48,752 nucleotides of DNA from Sphingopyxis sp. (GCF_016463645.1 NZ_JAEMQX010000015.1:3179-51930); one strand, 5' to 3'. Positions 1 to 9,150 are shown, numbered from the stretch's first letter. Notes: generated by a model not told the origin, from the letters alone. Program-made: numbers and translations.

Positions 1-73
1 GCTGTTGTTCTTGCTGTTGCTCTTGTTTCTGCATTTCGTGGCGGTGCCGCTGTGGCCGCTTATTGCCCGATAA
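1..73 (+). other. window-edge stretch; possible 3' end of a plus-strand membrane protein gene
   Basis: Frame 2 on the plus strand stays open from the window edge to a TAA at 71-73. It reads as a Leu/Phe-rich hydrophobic tail ending HFVAVPLWPLIAR, which would be the last helix of a membrane protein convergent with, and slightly overlapping, pal. The Leu codons include several TTG, unusual for this GC-rich genome. The same bases form a near 12-base tandem repeat and on the other strand would encode a Gln-rich start (MQKQEQQQ). Too little is present to decide between these readings. Confidence 0.25.
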
Positions 74-578
74 CGACGGTTACCGCGCGGCGGTTCCTGG
101 CATAGGCTTCCTCGGTCGAGCCGAGTTCGGCGGGGCGTTCCTTGCCATAGCTGATGACGTTGATGCGGCTCGGGTCGATGCCGAGTGACGCGAGATAGTT
201 TTTCGCGGCGTTAGCGCGGCGCTCGCCGAGCGCGATGTTGTAATCGCGGGTGCCGCGTTCGTCGGCATGGCCTTCGAGCGTTACGCGAACTGCGGGATTG
301 CGCTGCAGCCACTGCGACTGGGTCTGCAGCGTCGCCTGATCCTGCGCGTCGACATTATACTGGTCGTAATCGAAGAAGACGCGGTCGCCCATTGCGCCGA
401 CGCTGGCGAGGAAATCTTCCTGCGACCCGGGGACGACGCCGGTTCCGGTTCCGGCGCCCGTATCTGTGCCGGTGCCTTCGGGGGCGGGGGGAAGCGTGTC
501 GGGGGCCTTTTTCGCGCAGGCGCCAACAGCAAGCATGGTGATCGCCGCAATCATTGCGGTGCTTTTTCGTATCGTCAT
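60..578 (-). CDS. pal: Pal, peptidoglycan-associated lipoprotein
   Basis: This outer-membrane lipoprotein ties the outer membrane to peptidoglycan and is the terminal partner of the Tol complex. The 172 residues show a signal peptide ending in a lipobox (L-A-V-G-A-C, lipid-bearing Cys21), a Gly/Thr-rich linker, and a C-terminal OmpA-like domain with the peptidoglycan-binding core TLEGHADERGTRDYN. Length matches the family. It is the last gene of ybgC-tolQ-tolR-tolA-tolB-pal, 99 bases after tolB, so it may also have its own promoter. Identification is secure from both motif and position. Confidence 0.97.
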   Translation of the reverse strand: MTIRKSTAMIAAITMLAVGACAKKAPDTLPPAPEGTGTDTGAGTGTGVVPGSQEDFLASVGAMGDRVFFDYDQYNVDAQDQATLQTQSQWLQRNPAVRVTLEGHADERGTRDYNIALGERRANAAKNYLASLGIDPSRINVISYGKERPAELGSTEEAYARNRRAVTVVIGQ

Positions 579-677
579 GTCTCTGTCCTCTTGTTGTTGA
601 AAATCATTCGTGCGGCCGATTGGCCTGTTCAGGACGCGATAGTTGAACCCGATCGCGTCCCTTTGGTTCCGGTTTCC

Positions 678-2039
678 TCAGGGGAGCACCGGTCCCCAAC
701 TGGGATCCGATCCGTCCTGCGGTGTCGGCAGGCGGCGCATGTTCACGCCGGTCAGGTCGACCTGCCACAGACTGGATTTACCTTCACGACCCGGGGTGGT
801 GCGGAAGAACTGGATGACGCGGCCGTTCGGCGACCAGGTCGGCGCCTCGTCCTGCCAGCTGTTCGTGAGCATCCGCACGCCGCCGCCCGACGGTGTCATC
901 ACGCCAATGCGGAATTCGCCGCCGCCCATGCGGGTGAAGGCGATGAGGTCGCCGCGCGGCGACCATTCGGGGGTCGCGGCCCGGCCGCCGCCGAAGCTGA
1001 TCCGCTGCTGGTTCGATCCGTCGATATTCATCGTATAGACCTGCTGACCGCCCGACCGGTCGCTTTCGAACACGATCTTCCTGCCATCGGGCGAAAAGCT
1101 GCCGCCGACGTCGATCCCCGGCGTGTTCGTCAGCCGAACCGGCGTGCCGCCATTTGCCGAGATGCGATAGATGTCGGTGTTGCCGTTCACGGCCATCGAA
1201 TAGAGGATCTGCGTGCCATCGGGCGACCAGCGTGGTGCAAAGGTGGCGTTCGAGCTTTCGGTCACCAGCTTCTGCGATCCCGACGCGACGTCATAGATGA
1301 ACACGCGGACGCGGTTGTTCAGATAGGAAACGTAGACGATCTTCTTGTAATCGGGCGAGAAGCGCGGGCTGATCGCAAGCGCCTGACCGTTGGTGATGAA
1401 GCGGTGGTTGCCTCCGTCCGAATCCATGATCGCGAGGCGCTTGATGCGGTTCCCTTTCGGGCCGCTCTCGGCGATATAGGCGACGCGGCTGTCGAAGAAG
1501 GGCGCCTCACCCGAGAGGCGCGAATAGATGGCATCGGCGCATTTATGCGCGGCGCGGCGCCAGTCGCCGGGCTGAATCTCGAATCCCTTGCGCACCAGTT
1601 CGCTGCCGAGCGCAGTGTCGTAAAGATAGCAGCCGACGATCAGGCTGCCGTTCGATCCCGCATCGACAAAGCCGTGGACGACATTCTCGGCGTTGCGCGC
1701 CTGCCATTCGGCAAAGCGCGGCGCCTGCACCTCGGCGCGGGTGATTGCACGGACTCCATTGGGTCCGATCGGTTCATAAAGGCCGCTGCGTTCGAGGTCG
1801 GCGGCGATGACTTCGGCGATCTGGCGCCCGAGGCTGTCGGTGCGGAGGCCCGCAACGGTCTGTACCGACGCGGTCGCCAGCGGCGGGACGCCGATGACGG
1901 TGCGGTCCTGCGACAGCGTGCCCTCGATCGTTTCGCGCGGCTCGGTCGGAGTGACCGCGGGCGGTGTGGGGGCCGTCTGTGCCAGTACCGGTGCCGTGGT
2001 CAGCAGCAGGGCGAGCGAAAAGGTGATCGGGCGCAGCAT
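678..2039 (-). CDS. tolB: TolB, Tol-Pal periplasmic beta-propeller
   Basis: This periplasmic protein binds Pal and relays the energised state of TolA. The 453-residue product starts MLRPITFSLALLLTTAPVLAQ, a clear signal peptide. It then has the N-terminal TolB domain (about residues 45-170) and a six-bladed propeller made of repeated SPDG / SPRG / SPNG blades. The reading frame stays open far upstream, but that extension only reads tolA out of frame, so the signal-peptide ATG at 2039, five bases after the tolA stop, is the start. It is part of the tol-pal operon. Confidence 0.96.
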   Translation of the reverse strand: MLRPITFSLALLLTTAPVLAQTAPTPPAVTPTEPRETIEGTLSQDRTVIGVPPLATASVQTVAGLRTDSLGRQIAEVIAADLERSGLYEPIGPNGVRAITRAEVQAPRFAEWQARNAENVVHGFVDAGSNGSLIVGCYLYDTALGSELVRKGFEIQPGDWRRAAHKCADAIYSRLSGEAPFFDSRVAYIAESGPKGNRIKRLAIMDSDGGNHRFITNGQALAISPRFSPDYKKIVYVSYLNNRVRVFIYDVASGSQKLVTESSNATFAPRWSPDGTQILYSMAVNGNTDIYRISANGGTPVRLTNTPGIDVGGSFSPDGRKIVFESDRSGGQQVYTMNIDGSNQQRISFGGGRAATPEWSPRGDLIAFTRMGGGEFRIGVMTPSGGGVRMLTNSWQDEAPTWSPNGRVIQFFRTTPGREGKSSLWQVDLTGVNMRRLPTPQDGSDPSWGPVLP

Positions 2040-2044
2040 GGAAC

Positions 2045-2866
2045 CTACCTCTTGATGAAATCGAGCGTATAATTCTGCCAGAAGCTGTAATTTTCTTCGG
2101 GCAGGTCGAAAGGAGCGGCCAGTTCGACCGCGCGTTTGGCGCACTCCTGGTGGCGCTGGATCTGGAATTTGTTGCTGTCGTTTTCGCCGGTCGTGGTGAC
2201 CGACGTGAAGCCCGCCAGCGCGCCCGACTGGGTCAGGCGGAATTTGACGACGGTCTTGAGCTGGTCGACGTCGACTCCCGAGATGCGGCAGCCGTTCCAG
2301 CGCGGCGCAACCGCCGACTTGATGCTGACGTCGATCGAACGCCGGACCTCGGCTGCGGTTGCCGCAGCAGGCGCACCTTTGCTCGACGGCGATTTGGGCT
2401 GCGACTTCGACAGGCCTTCGGCGATGCCGTCGAGCCGACCGGTCGGGCGCGCGGGGCGATTCTTTGCCGGGGGCGCTTTCGGGGCGGCCTTGGGCTGGGC
2501 CTTTTGCGCGGCGGGCTGCTGCTTCGGCGGTGCCGCCTTGGGTTTCGCGACCTGTTTGGGCGTGGGGGCAGGCGTCGGGCGCACGACCGGTTCGGGCAGC
2601 GGCGGCGCGGGCACCGGTTCGGGCGCCGCGATGTCGGTCATATCCTCTTCGCCGAGCCGCGCGGCGGGGGGCGTTTCGCTGATCACCGGAGCGGTCGACC
2701 GCACCGCGGTTTCGGCAATCAGGTCGACTTCCATCGGCGGATTGTCGAAACGCCGGTCGCCGGCGGTCCACTGGACCGAAAGCAGGCCGATGATCACGAC
2801 ATGCGCCGCCACCGCGATGGCGAAGCCGCGTCCTTCATTCCCCCCAACTGCCCGTGTTTCGGCCAT
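2045..2866 (-). CDS. tolA: TolA, cell-envelope energy transducer
   Basis: This protein links the TolQ-TolR motor in the inner membrane to TolB and Pal. The 273 residues have one N-terminal membrane anchor (about 16-35, AVAAHVVIIGLLSV). A long Pro/Ala/Lys-rich periplasm-spanning region follows (about 80-160), then a compact C-terminal domain (about 175-273) with a Cys pair. The sequence is divergent as usual for alphaproteobacterial TolA and may be labelled TonB-family in automated annotation. The position between tolR and tolB settles the call. Confidence 0.9.
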   Translation of the reverse strand: MAETRAVGGNEGRGFAIAVAAHVVIIGLLSVQWTAGDRRFDNPPMEVDLIAETAVRSTAPVISETPPAARLGEEDMTDIAAPEPVPAPPLPEPVVRPTPAPTPKQVAKPKAAPPKQQPAAQKAQPKAAPKAPPAKNRPARPTGRLDGIAEGLSKSQPKSPSSKGAPAAATAAEVRRSIDVSIKSAVAPRWNGCRISGVDVDQLKTVVKFRLTQSGALAGFTSVTTTGENDSNKFQIQRHQECAKRAVELAAPFDLPEENYSFWQNYTLDFIKR

Positions 2867-2875
2867 CGTCTTAAC

Positions 2876-3385
2876 CTAGGGTTGGGTTTCTGAACCGTCG
2901 GTGACCGTGGCGGGAGCGGCGTCGGTCGCGCCTTCCGAGCCCGTCGTCACTAGCGAAATGCGCGTCAGGCCCGCGCGGTTGAGTTCGCCCATCACGCGCA
3001 TCACACGGCCATAGTCGAGCCCCTTGTCGGCGCGCAGCATGATCTGGCGCGGCTTGTCGAGGCCCTCGTTTGCGCGCGCAATCGCGTCGAGACGCGCCGG
3101 AAGTTCGGCCTCCGGCACCACTTCTTCGCCGATATAGAGCGTGTCGTCGCCATTGATCGACAACTGCACCGGCTCCTGATCCTCGGTCTCGACCGGTTTG
3201 GCGCGGCTTTCGGGCAGGTCGATCGGAACGGCGGAGGCGAGGAGCGGCGCAGTGATCATGAAGATGATCAGCAGCACGAGCATCACGTCGACGAGCGGGG
3301 TGACGTTGATCTCGGCCATCGGCGCGCGGCGATCGCCGCGGCCGCGCCGTCCGCCCATGCCGCCGGAGGGTCCGCTCATCGCCAT
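2876..3385 (-). CDS. tolR: TolR, ExbD-family Tol motor subunit
   Basis: This inner-membrane subunit works with TolQ to use the proton gradient for Tol-Pal. The 169 residues begin with a Gly/Arg-rich cytoplasmic tail. The conserved MAEINVTPLVDVMLVLLIIFMIT segment comes next, carrying the membrane helix and its proton-carrying Asp (LVDVML), followed by a periplasmic ExbD/TolR domain. The start codon overlaps the tolQ stop (TGATG arrangement at 3383-3387), which indicates translational coupling. The C-terminus is extended by a low-complexity Thr/Ala tail. Confidence 0.96.
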   Translation of the reverse strand: MAMSGPSGGMGGRRGRGDRRAPMAEINVTPLVDVMLVLLIIFMITAPLLASAVPIDLPESRAKPVETEDQEPVQLSINGDDTLYIGEEVVPEAELPARLDAIARANEGLDKPRQIMLRADKGLDYGRVMRVMGELNRAGLTRISLVTTGSEGATDAAPATVTDGSETQP

Positions 3386-4083
3386 CAGGCTTCGACCTCG
3401 AGTTCGCGGCTGAACGTTGCGTGCAACCCGTCGGCGAAGCGGCCGAGGCGCGATTCGAGGCGGTTCAGGCGCTGCGAGAAGGCGTTATAGGCGATGACAG
3501 CGGGGATGGCGGCGAACAGGCCGATCGCGGTCGCGAACAAGGCTTCGGCAATGCCGGGAGCGACGACGGCTAGGCTGCTGTTATTCTCGGCCGCAATCGC
3601 TGTGAAGCTGCGCATGATGCCCCACACGGTCCCGAACAGGCCGACGAAAGGCGCGACCGCGCCGATCGTCGCGAGCGTCCCGATCTTTTCGGCGAGCCGG
3701 TCGACTTCGCCGGCCACCGCCGAATTCATCGCGATGCCGAGGCGCTCGCGCGTACCCTCGCGGTCGACATTCTTGCCCTTGGTCGAACGGCGCCATTCGC
3801 CGATCCCTGCCGCAAGTACCTTTGCGCTCGGCAGGTCCTCGCCGCTATTCTTGTCATAGAATTTGTCGATATCCTCGGCGCGCCAGAAATCGCGCTCGAA
3901 CCGTTCCGACGCGCCCATCAGCTTGCCGACTCCGCGGCCGTGAGTGAAGATCACCGCCCAGACATAGATCGACGCAAGCAGGAGCCCGATCATCACCGCT
4001 TTCACGATGATATCGGCCTGCAGGAACAGCGCGACCGGGGACAGGGTCGCCGCGTCGGCGGCCAGCGAGATATTGTCTAGCAA
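3385..4083 (-). CDS. tolQ: TolQ, Tol motor channel subunit (TTG start proposed)
   Basis: This MotA/TolQ/ExbB proton-channel protein forms the inner-membrane motor with TolR. The product is 232 residues and has three membrane segments (about 22-42, 130-155 and 165-190), including the conserved GLFGTVWGIM and AEALFATAIGLFAAIPAVIAYN stretches. The start chosen is TTG at 4083, preceded by GGAGAG at a good distance and overlapping the ybgC stop. An in-frame ATG 15 codons upstream adds a charged stretch lying wholly inside ybgC and lacks a comparable ribosome site. Confidence 0.93.
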   Translation of the reverse strand: MLDNISLAADAATLSPVALFLQADIIVKAVMIGLLLASIYVWAVIFTHGRGVGKLMGASERFERDFWRAEDIDKFYDKNSGEDLPSAKVLAAGIGEWRRSTKGKNVDREGTRERLGIAMNSAVAGEVDRLAEKIGTLATIGAVAPFVGLFGTVWGIMRSFTAIAAENNSSLAVVAPGIAEALFATAIGLFAAIPAVIAYNAFSQRLNRLESRLGRFADGLHATFSRELEVEA

Positions 4084-4556
4084 GGGAAAGTCTCTCCGTT
4101 CATGATGGCGGTAAATCGGTCGGCCCACCCCGCGGGCTGGCGGCGCGGCCGGCCCTCGGGCGACAGGAAGGCAGCGGTCACTTGCCCGTCCGTCAATGTC
4201 TCGCCGCTTAACGTGTCAGTTCCGCGAAGGATGCGCTGCGCGATGATCACGCTTGCGCCGCGCACCGCCTCGACCGTGCTGACGACGAGCAGATCGTCGT
4301 CGAGCTTCGCCGGGCTGCGGTATTTGATGGCGAGGTCGGTTACCGCCCAAGCGCCTTCGCCCGCTTCCATCGCGGCGCGCTGGTCGATGCCGGCAAGGCG
4401 CAGCATGTCCGACCGCGCGCGTTCCATATAGCGCAGGTAATTGGCGTGATAGACGATGCCCGAAAGGTCGGTGTCCTCGAAATAGACGCGCGCCCGGAAC
4501 TGATGCTCGGCCCCGACGAAGGCGCCGGGAAGTAAGGGGGGCGGGGCGGTTACCAT
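4077..4556 (-). CDS. ybgC: YbgC, tol-pal-associated acyl-CoA thioesterase
   Basis: This hotdog-fold thioesterase of the 4-hydroxybenzoyl-CoA/YbgC family heads the tol-pal operon in most Proteobacteria. The 159 residues contain the family signature VYFEDTDLSGIVYHANYLRYMERAR with its catalytic Asp (about residue 28) and the ALAIKYRSPAKL-type beta strands. The start at 4556 (MVTAPPPLL) gives normal length. Longer in-frame starts run through a non-conserved Arg-rich stretch toward ruvB. Its stop overlaps the tolQ start. YbgC proteins hydrolyse short or medium acyl-CoAs and have been linked to phospholipid metabolism; the substrate here is unknown. Confidence 0.94.
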   Translation of the reverse strand: MVTAPPPLLPGAFVGAEHQFRARVYFEDTDLSGIVYHANYLRYMERARSDMLRLAGIDQRAAMEAGEGAWAVTDLAIKYRSPAKLDDDLLVVSTVEAVRGASVIIAQRILRGTDTLSGETLTDGQVTAAFLSPEGRPRRQPAGWADRFTAIMNGETFPC

Positions 4557-4657
4557 TGTCCCGATCGATAGCCTCGCAACGACTCGTCGCAAACCCCTCT
4601 TGAACGGTTCGTCGCAGATCGGAGCCGTTTGGTGGAATGAAAGTCGCAGAAAACCGC

Positions 4658-5686
4658 CTATTTTGCTTGGTCGAAAAGTCCGTCCTGCGATCCCGCCGGC
4701 GGATTGAGCCCGAGATGCTTCCACGCGCTCGCGTTGAGCATCCGCCCGCGCGCGGTGCGCGCGATCAGACCGGCCTGCAGCAGATAGGGTTCGATCACAT
4801 CCTCGATAGTGTCGCGCGGCTCGCTGAGGCCGGCCGCGAGCGTCTCGACCCCCACGGGGCCGCCACGATAGATATCGGCGATCATCGTCAGATAGCGGCG
4901 ATCCATTGCGTCGAGCCCGAGCGCATCGACTTCGAGTCGGTTGAGCGCTGCGTCGGCGGCTTTCGCATCGACCACCGCATGACCTGCGACGGTCGCGAAG
5001 TCGCGCACGCGGCGTAGCAGCCGCCCGGCGATGCGCGGCGTCCCGCGCGAACGCCTCGCGATTTCGAGGGCCCCGTCGGATGCGATCGGCAATGCGAGCA
5101 GCCGCGCCGCGCGCGAAATCACCTGTTCGAGTTCGTCATGCGAATAGAAATTGAGCCGCACCGGAATGCCGAACCGGTCGCGCAGCGGCGTCGTCAGCAA
5201 GCCTTGTCTGGTCGTCGCGCCGACCAGCGTGAATTTGGGCAGGTCGATCCGCACCGAGCGCGCCGAAGGCCCCTCGCCGATCATGATATCGAGCGCGCGG
5301 TCCTCCATCGCGGGGTAGAGGATTTCCTCAACTGCCGGCGACAGGCGGTGGATTTCGTCGATGAACAGCACATCGCCGTCTTCCAGATTGGTGAGCAGCG
5401 CGGCGAGATCACCCGCCTTCGCGATCACCGGCCCGCTGGTCGAGCGAAAACCGACGCCAAGCTCCTTGGCGACGATCTGCGCCAGCGTTGTCTTGCCCAG
5501 CCCTGGCGGGCCATAGAAGAGCACGTGGTCGAGTGCATCGGAACGGGTCTTTGCCGCCTCGATGAAGATCCGCAAATTCTCGCGCGCCGCCGCCTGCCCG
5601 ACGAACTCGGCAAGCGACTTCGGCCGCAACGCAGCGTCGGCATCCTCGGGGGTGCGGATGGGGGTGGTGAGGGCCGGCTCAGTCAT
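4658..5686 (-). CDS. ruvB: RuvB, Holliday-junction branch-migration ATPase
   Basis: This AAA+ helicase motor drives branch migration of Holliday junctions with RuvA. The 342 residues show Walker A ([11 protein letters not shown], about 60-70), Walker B (LFIDEIHRL, about 107-115), sensor 1 ([10 protein letters not shown]), an Arg finger region (PLRDRFG) and the C-terminal winged-helix DNA-binding domain. Its start overlaps the preceding GFA-family gene by 8 bases, so it is translationally coupled to that gene rather than directly to ruvA. Length is normal. Confidence 0.98.
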   Translation of the reverse strand: MTEPALTTPIRTPEDADAALRPKSLAEFVGQAAARENLRIFIEAAKTRSDALDHVLFYGPPGLGKTTLAQIVAKELGVGFRSTSGPVIAKAGDLAALLTNLEDGDVLFIDEIHRLSPAVEEILYPAMEDRALDIMIGEGPSARSVRIDLPKFTLVGATTRQGLLTTPLRDRFGIPVRLNFYSHDELEQVISRAARLLALPIASDGALEIARRSRGTPRIAGRLLRRVRDFATVAGHAVVDAKAADAALNRLEVDALGLDAMDRRYLTMIADIYRGGPVGVETLAAGLSEPRDTIEDVIEPYLLQAGLIARTARGRMLNASAWKHLGLNPPAGSQDGLFDQAK

Positions 5687-6089
5687 AATGCTCTATTGTC
5701 TCGCCGATAATCGAAACCCAAGGCTCCTTGCGCTCCTCATAAACCGAATAGTCGGGCACGAAATCGTGGCCGGGTTCGAAATTTCCAAGCGGTATCGCAT
5801 AGGCTTCATGATAGGGCCGCGCCCGATACCAGACGCCCGAACCGCAGGTTTCGCAAAAGAAGAAGTCGGCGGTGTTCCCGCTGTCGCCGGTATATTGCCA
5901 CATTCTCGCTTTCGCCTCGCCCTCGATGCGGACCTGCTCGGCCGGGAAGCGGACCTGCGCCGCGAAGGCGCTGCCGCTACGCGCCTTGCACTCGCGGCAG
6001 TGGCAGACCGACACGCGGATCGGCTCGCCGGTGCAGGCGATACGGATATGGCCGCAGCGGCACGCGGCATGGCGGACGGTTTCGGTCAT
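5679..6089 (-). CDS. GFA/CENP-V-fold zinc-binding protein
   Basis: This 136-residue member of the glutathione-dependent formaldehyde-activating (GFA) / CENP-V fold carries the expected zinc-binding cysteines: CRCG near the N-terminus, CHCRECK about 25 residues later and CETCGSG in the middle. Family members have been linked to formaldehyde-glutathione chemistry or small-molecule binding, but most are uncharacterised and no substrate can be assigned here. The start at 6089 overlaps the ParA-like stop by four bases (ATGA); a longer in-frame start adds only a basic stretch. It sits between the ParA-like gene and ruvB in one tightly packed operon. Confidence 0.85.
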   Translation of the reverse strand: MTETVRHAACRCGHIRIACTGEPIRVSVCHCRECKARSGSAFAAQVRFPAEQVRIEGEAKARMWQYTGDSGNTADFFFCETCGSGVWYRARPYHEAYAIPLGNFEPGHDFVPDYSVYEERKEPWVSIIGETIEHYD

Positions 6090-6829
6090 GTCTTCTTGTC
6101 TGCGAGCCGCTTTTCGACCGTCTGCCAAAGCGCCGCGACCGCCGTGACCGGTGTGCTCTTGCGTCCCGCGATCGCCCCGATCGGCGCGCGCGCCTCGGTC
6201 ATGCGTTCATAGAGGCTTGCCATCGGAACAACCGGCCAGTCGGGTGCGGCGGCGAGCGCGGCACGATGCAGCGCGCGGCGGCGGTCGACCATCGAAAAGA
6301 CCGGGAGGAGCGGTACGCGGAGTGTCTTCTTTCCGCCCATATGATCGGTGATCGCGTCGAGGGCGCGCTGGGCGAGCGGCGAGGGGATGACGGGCACGAT
6401 CACCAGATCGGCGGCGCGCAAAATCTGGTCGGACGTGTCGTTGAGGCCGGGCGGGCAATCTATCAGGATCCGGTCATATTCGCGGGCAAGGCCGCCGACG
6501 ATCTTCGCGAGCCGCTTTTTCTTGTCGAGTTCGTGAAATTCGACGTCGAGGCCGTGGAGCGACGCATCGGCCGGGAGCAGGATCAGGCGATCGGTCGCGG
6601 TCGGCACGACGAGCTTTTCGGGCGCGAGATCGCGGCGGATAGCGGCCTGCGCCTTCTTGCCCGCCGTGTCGTGACCAAGAATATAGGTCGCGGCCGCCTG
6701 GCCATCGAGATCCCAGAGGAGCACGCGGCGGCTCGACAGCGTGGCGGCTGCCCAAGCGAGATTGACTGCGAGCGTCGTCTTTCCGACCCCGCCCTTGAGG
6801 TTGTAGACCGCGATCGTCTTGCCGGTCAT
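6086..6829 (-). CDS. orphan ParA/MinD-type ATPase
   Basis: The 247-residue P-loop ATPase of the ParA superfamily has a deviant Walker A motif KGGVGKTT (residues 13-20) with the signature Lys. The Walker A' motif is [12 protein letters not shown], differing from the usual DLDPQGNAT, and the switch region is ILIDCPPG. No ParB-type partner or parS-like site is seen nearby, so a plasmid-partition role is unlikely. Orphan ParA-like ATPases often position protein cargo. It overlaps ruvA by four bases (ATGA) and the next gene by four, so it is co-translated with the ruv genes. Confidence 0.88.
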   Translation of the reverse strand: MTGKTIAVYNLKGGVGKTTLAVNLAWAAATLSSRRVLLWDLDGQAAATYILGHDTAGKKAQAAIRRDLAPEKLVVPTATDRLILLPADASLHGLDVEFHELDKKKRLAKIVGGLAREYDRILIDCPPGLNDTSDQILRAADLVIVPVIPSPLAQRALDAITDHMGGKKTLRVPLLPVFSMVDRRRALHRAALAAAPDWPVVPMASLYERMTEARAPIGAIAGRKSTPVTAVAALWQTVEKRLADKKT

Positions 6830-7425
6830 TTCGCCGCCTTCTTGAGGGCGATACGGACGAGCGCGTCGAGACTGGCGCCCGGACCCAGCTCCTCGCTCGC
6901 CGCCGTCACCGCGGTACTCGCTTCGGCCGGCTTGAAGCCAAGGCCGGTGAGCGCGGCGAGCGCATCGCCGAGCGGGCCGGACGTGGCGGCGAGCGCCGGG
7001 CCGCTTCCCGCAATTCCACCGAGCGCGCCGGCCTTGTCCTTCAATTCGTGCGTGATTCGCTGTGCGAGCTTCGGCCCGACGCCGTTGGCGCGCGCGATCA
7101 TCGCGCTGTCGCCGCTGGCGAGCGCGCGCTGCAGGTCGCCGATCTCGAGCGCCGACAGAATTGCGAGCGCGACCTTCGCGCCGACGCCCTGGACGCTGGT
7201 GAGCAAGCGAAACCAGTCGCGCTCCTCGGCCTTGGCAAAGCCGAGCAGGCGCAGGAAATCCTCGCCGACAAGCATTTCGGTATGGATGGTGACGTCACCG
7301 CCGACCGGACCGAGGGCGTCCAATGTCCGCGCCGATGCCTCGACCAGATAGCCAACGCCGCCGACGTCGATCACCGCATGGCCTGCGCCGCTCGAATCCA
7401 GCCGCCCTGTCAGTTTCGCGATCAT
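6826..7425 (-). CDS. ruvA: RuvA, Holliday-junction binding protein
   Basis: This protein binds four-way junctions and loads RuvB. The 199 residues comprise the N-terminal OB fold ([29 protein letters not shown]), two helix-hairpin-helix motifs ([17 protein letters not shown] and [21 protein letters not shown]) and a C-terminal RuvB-contacting domain (about 150-199). It lies about 100 bases after ruvC; the gap holds a REP-like palindrome. The next gene overlaps its end by four bases. Confidence 0.98.
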   Translation of the reverse strand: MIAKLTGRLDSSGAGHAVIDVGGVGYLVEASARTLDALGPVGGDVTIHTEMLVGEDFLRLLGFAKAEERDWFRLLTSVQGVGAKVALAILSALEIGDLQRALASGDSAMIARANGVGPKLAQRITHELKDKAGALGGIAGSGPALAATSGPLGDALAALTGLGFKPAEASTAVTAASEELGPGASLDALVRIALKKAAK

Positions 7426-7499
7426 GCCTCGTGCCTAACGCGAGGAGAACGAAAAGGGAATCAATTTCCGGTTTCATCACCAATTCATCCCGTTTCGCC

Positions 7500-7526
7500 A
7501 TGCCGGATCAAGTCCGGGATGAACGA
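7500..7526. repeat. REP-like palindrome (CCGGATCAAGTCCGGGATGA type)
   Basis: Between ruvC and ruvA lies an imperfect palindrome with arms CCGGA and TCCGG around TCAAG, followed by GATGA. The same core recurs as a doubled, inverted copy at 39198-39274. Such short dispersed palindromes are common between genes in sphingomonads. It could act in transcript ends or simply be a repeat remnant. Confidence 0.6.
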
Positions 7527-7528
7527 TG

Positions 7529-8002
7529 TCAGTGTCGCGGGCGGTGGTTGGCATGACAGATCGCCACCGCGAGCGCGTCGGCGGCATCGGCTCCTGCGAC
7601 CTTCGCGCCGGGGAGAAGCACGCGCAGCATCGCTTGCACCTGTTCCTTCGCCGCGCCGCCGGTGCCGACGATCGCCTTCTTGACGAGGCGCGGGGCATAT
7701 TCGGTGACCGCGAGTCCACCGCGCGCGCAGCCGAGCAGCACGACGCCGCGCGCGTGCGCAAGCTTCAGCGTCGACTGCGGATTATCGTTGACGAACACTT
7801 CCTCGACTGCGGCGCACGCTGGTGCATGATCTGCGATCACTGCGCCAAGCACGGTGTCGATATACGCTAGCCGGTCTGGCAGGGGTGCCTTTGCGTCGGT
7901 CTTCACCTGCCCGTTGGCGATATGGCTGATGCGGCTGCCCTCGACGCGGATGATGCCCCAGCCGGTGCAGCTGAGCGAGGGATCGAGACCGAGGATGATC
8001 AG
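7529..8002 (-). CDS. ruvC: RuvC, Holliday-junction resolvase (CTG start proposed)
   Basis: This RNase H-fold endonuclease cuts Holliday junctions as a dimer. Conserved sequence extends upstream of the first in-frame ATG (7906). Read from 8002 the protein begins (M)[15 protein letters not shown], which carries the essential first Asp (about residue 7). The other acidic residues lie in VEEVFV and [14 protein letters not shown]. No ATG, GTG or TTG lies at that position; the codon is CTG, overlapping the yebC stop as CTGA. With it the protein is 157 residues, near family length; the ATG form would lack the catalytic Asp. Identity is firm; the start codon is inferred. Confidence 0.93.
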   Translation of the reverse strand: MIILGLDPSLSCTGWGIIRVEGSRISHIANGQVKTDAKAPLPDRLAYIDTVLGAVIADHAPACAAVEEVFVNDNPQSTLKLAHARGVVLLGCARGGLAVTEYAPRLVKKAIVGTGGAAKEQVQAMLRVLLPGAKVAGADAADALAVAICHANHRPRH

Positions 8003-8745
8003 CCGAGCTTCTCCATCACCGCGTCGGGGATCTCATAATTTCCCCAAACGGTCTGGACATCGTCGTCGTCGTCGAGCGTGTCGATCAGCTTGAAAAGGGT
8101 CTGCGCGACCGCCTCGTCGGCGACTTCGCTCTTCAGCGTCGGGCGCCAGGCGAGCTTCACGCCTTCGGCTTCGCCGAGCTTGGCCTCGAGCGCCTTTGCC
8201 ACTTCGTGCAGGCTGTCGACGCTGGTCCAGATGTCGTGGCCGTCCTCCGACGATTCGACATCGTCGGCGCCGGCGTCGAGCGCGGCTTCGAATACTGTGT
8301 CGGCGTCGCCCGCCTTGGCGGCGTAGCTGATCATGCCGAGGCGATCGAAGCCGTGGCTGACGCTGCCCGAGGTGCCGAGATTGCCGCCATTCTTGCTGAA
8401 CGCGGTGCGGACGTTGGTCGCGGTGCGGTTGCGGTTATCGGTCAGTGCCTCGACGATCAGCGACACACCGCCGGGGCCATAGCCTTCATAGCGGATTTCC
8501 TCGTAATTCTCGCCGTCGCCGCCTGCGGCCTTGTCGATTGCGCGCTGGATATTGTCCTTCGGCATCGACTGCGCCTTGGCGGCGTTGATCGCGGCGCGCA
8601 GGCGTGCATTCGCGTCGGGATCGGGCAGGCCCATCTTCGCCGCGACGGTGATTTCGCGGCTGAGCTTCGAAAAGAGGCTGCTGCGCTTTTTATCCTGTGC
8701 ACCCTTGCGGTGCATGATGTTCTTGAATTTACTATGGCCGGCCAC
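7999..8745 (-). CDS. yebC: YebC/TACO1-family protein
   Basis: The 248 residues open with the highly conserved [28 protein letters not shown] and contain the [13 protein letters not shown] and [23 protein letters not shown] blocks of the YebC/TACO1 family. Family members have been described as transcriptional regulators and, more recently, as factors that help ribosomes through difficult sequences such as proline runs. It commonly sits just upstream of ruvC, as here, with the stop codon overlapping the ruvC start. Confidence 0.97.
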   Translation of the reverse strand: MAGHSKFKNIMHRKGAQDKKRSSLFSKLSREITVAAKMGLPDPDANARLRAAINAAKAQSMPKDNIQRAIDKAAGGDGENYEEIRYEGYGPGGVSLIVEALTDNRNRTATNVRTAFSKNGGNLGTSGSVSHGFDRLGMISYAAKAGDADTVFEAALDAGADDVESSEDGHDIWTSVDSLHEVAKALEAKLGEAEGVKLAWRPTLKSEVADEAVAQTLFKLIDTLDDDDDVQTVWGNYEIPDAVMEKLG

Positions 8746-8801
8746 GGCCTACCTCCATCCAAACGGGAAATGTGCCGTCGCCCCTAGCGCGGAGCGCGGT
8801 T

Positions 8802-9119
8802 TCAGACAACCACGGCGGTTCCCGATGCACTGACCATCAGCATCGAACCATTCTGGCCGAGCACTTCATAGTCAAGGTCGACGCCGATCACCGCATTGCC
8901 GCCGAGGCGTGCGGCCTCGGCCTCCATCTCGGCGATCGCCTCCTTGCGCGCGCGGGCAAGGACGTCCTCATATTTGCCCGAGCGACCGCCGACGATATCG
9001 GTGATGCTGGCGAACAGGTCGCGAAACAGATTGGCGCCGACGATCACCTCGCCGGTGACAATGCCCAGATATTCGCGGACCGGATGGCCTTCGACATTAT
9101 TGGTCGTGGTGCTGAACAT
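8802..9119 (-). CDS. YbjQ/UPF0145-family protein
   Basis: The 105-residue product matches the YbjQ (UPF0145) family, small proteins that form ring-shaped pentamers and are often called putative heavy-metal-binding. Recognisable pieces are the N-terminal strand [28 protein letters not shown], the [29 protein letters not shown] block and the C-terminal [13 protein letters not shown] strand. Start 9119 is preferred over an ATG two codons upstream because GGCAGGAG lies at ideal distance. No function is established for this group in alphaproteobacteria. Confidence 0.88.
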   Translation of the reverse strand: MFSTTTNNVEGHPVREYLGIVTGEVIVGANLFRDLFASITDIVGGRSGKYEDVLARARKEAIAEMEAEAARLGGNAVIGVDLDYEVLGQNGSMLMVSASGTAVVV

Positions 9120-9150
9120 CGTCATTCTCCTGCCGGTTGGTTCGGGTGCG

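Noticed and set aside
2040..2771. Long N-terminal extension of tolB
   Set aside because: It reads tolA out of frame; the true start follows the tolA stop and begins a signal peptide.
6086..6829. Plasmid partition locus
   Set aside because: There is no ParB gene or iterated binding site, and the gene is embedded among chromosomal ruv genes.
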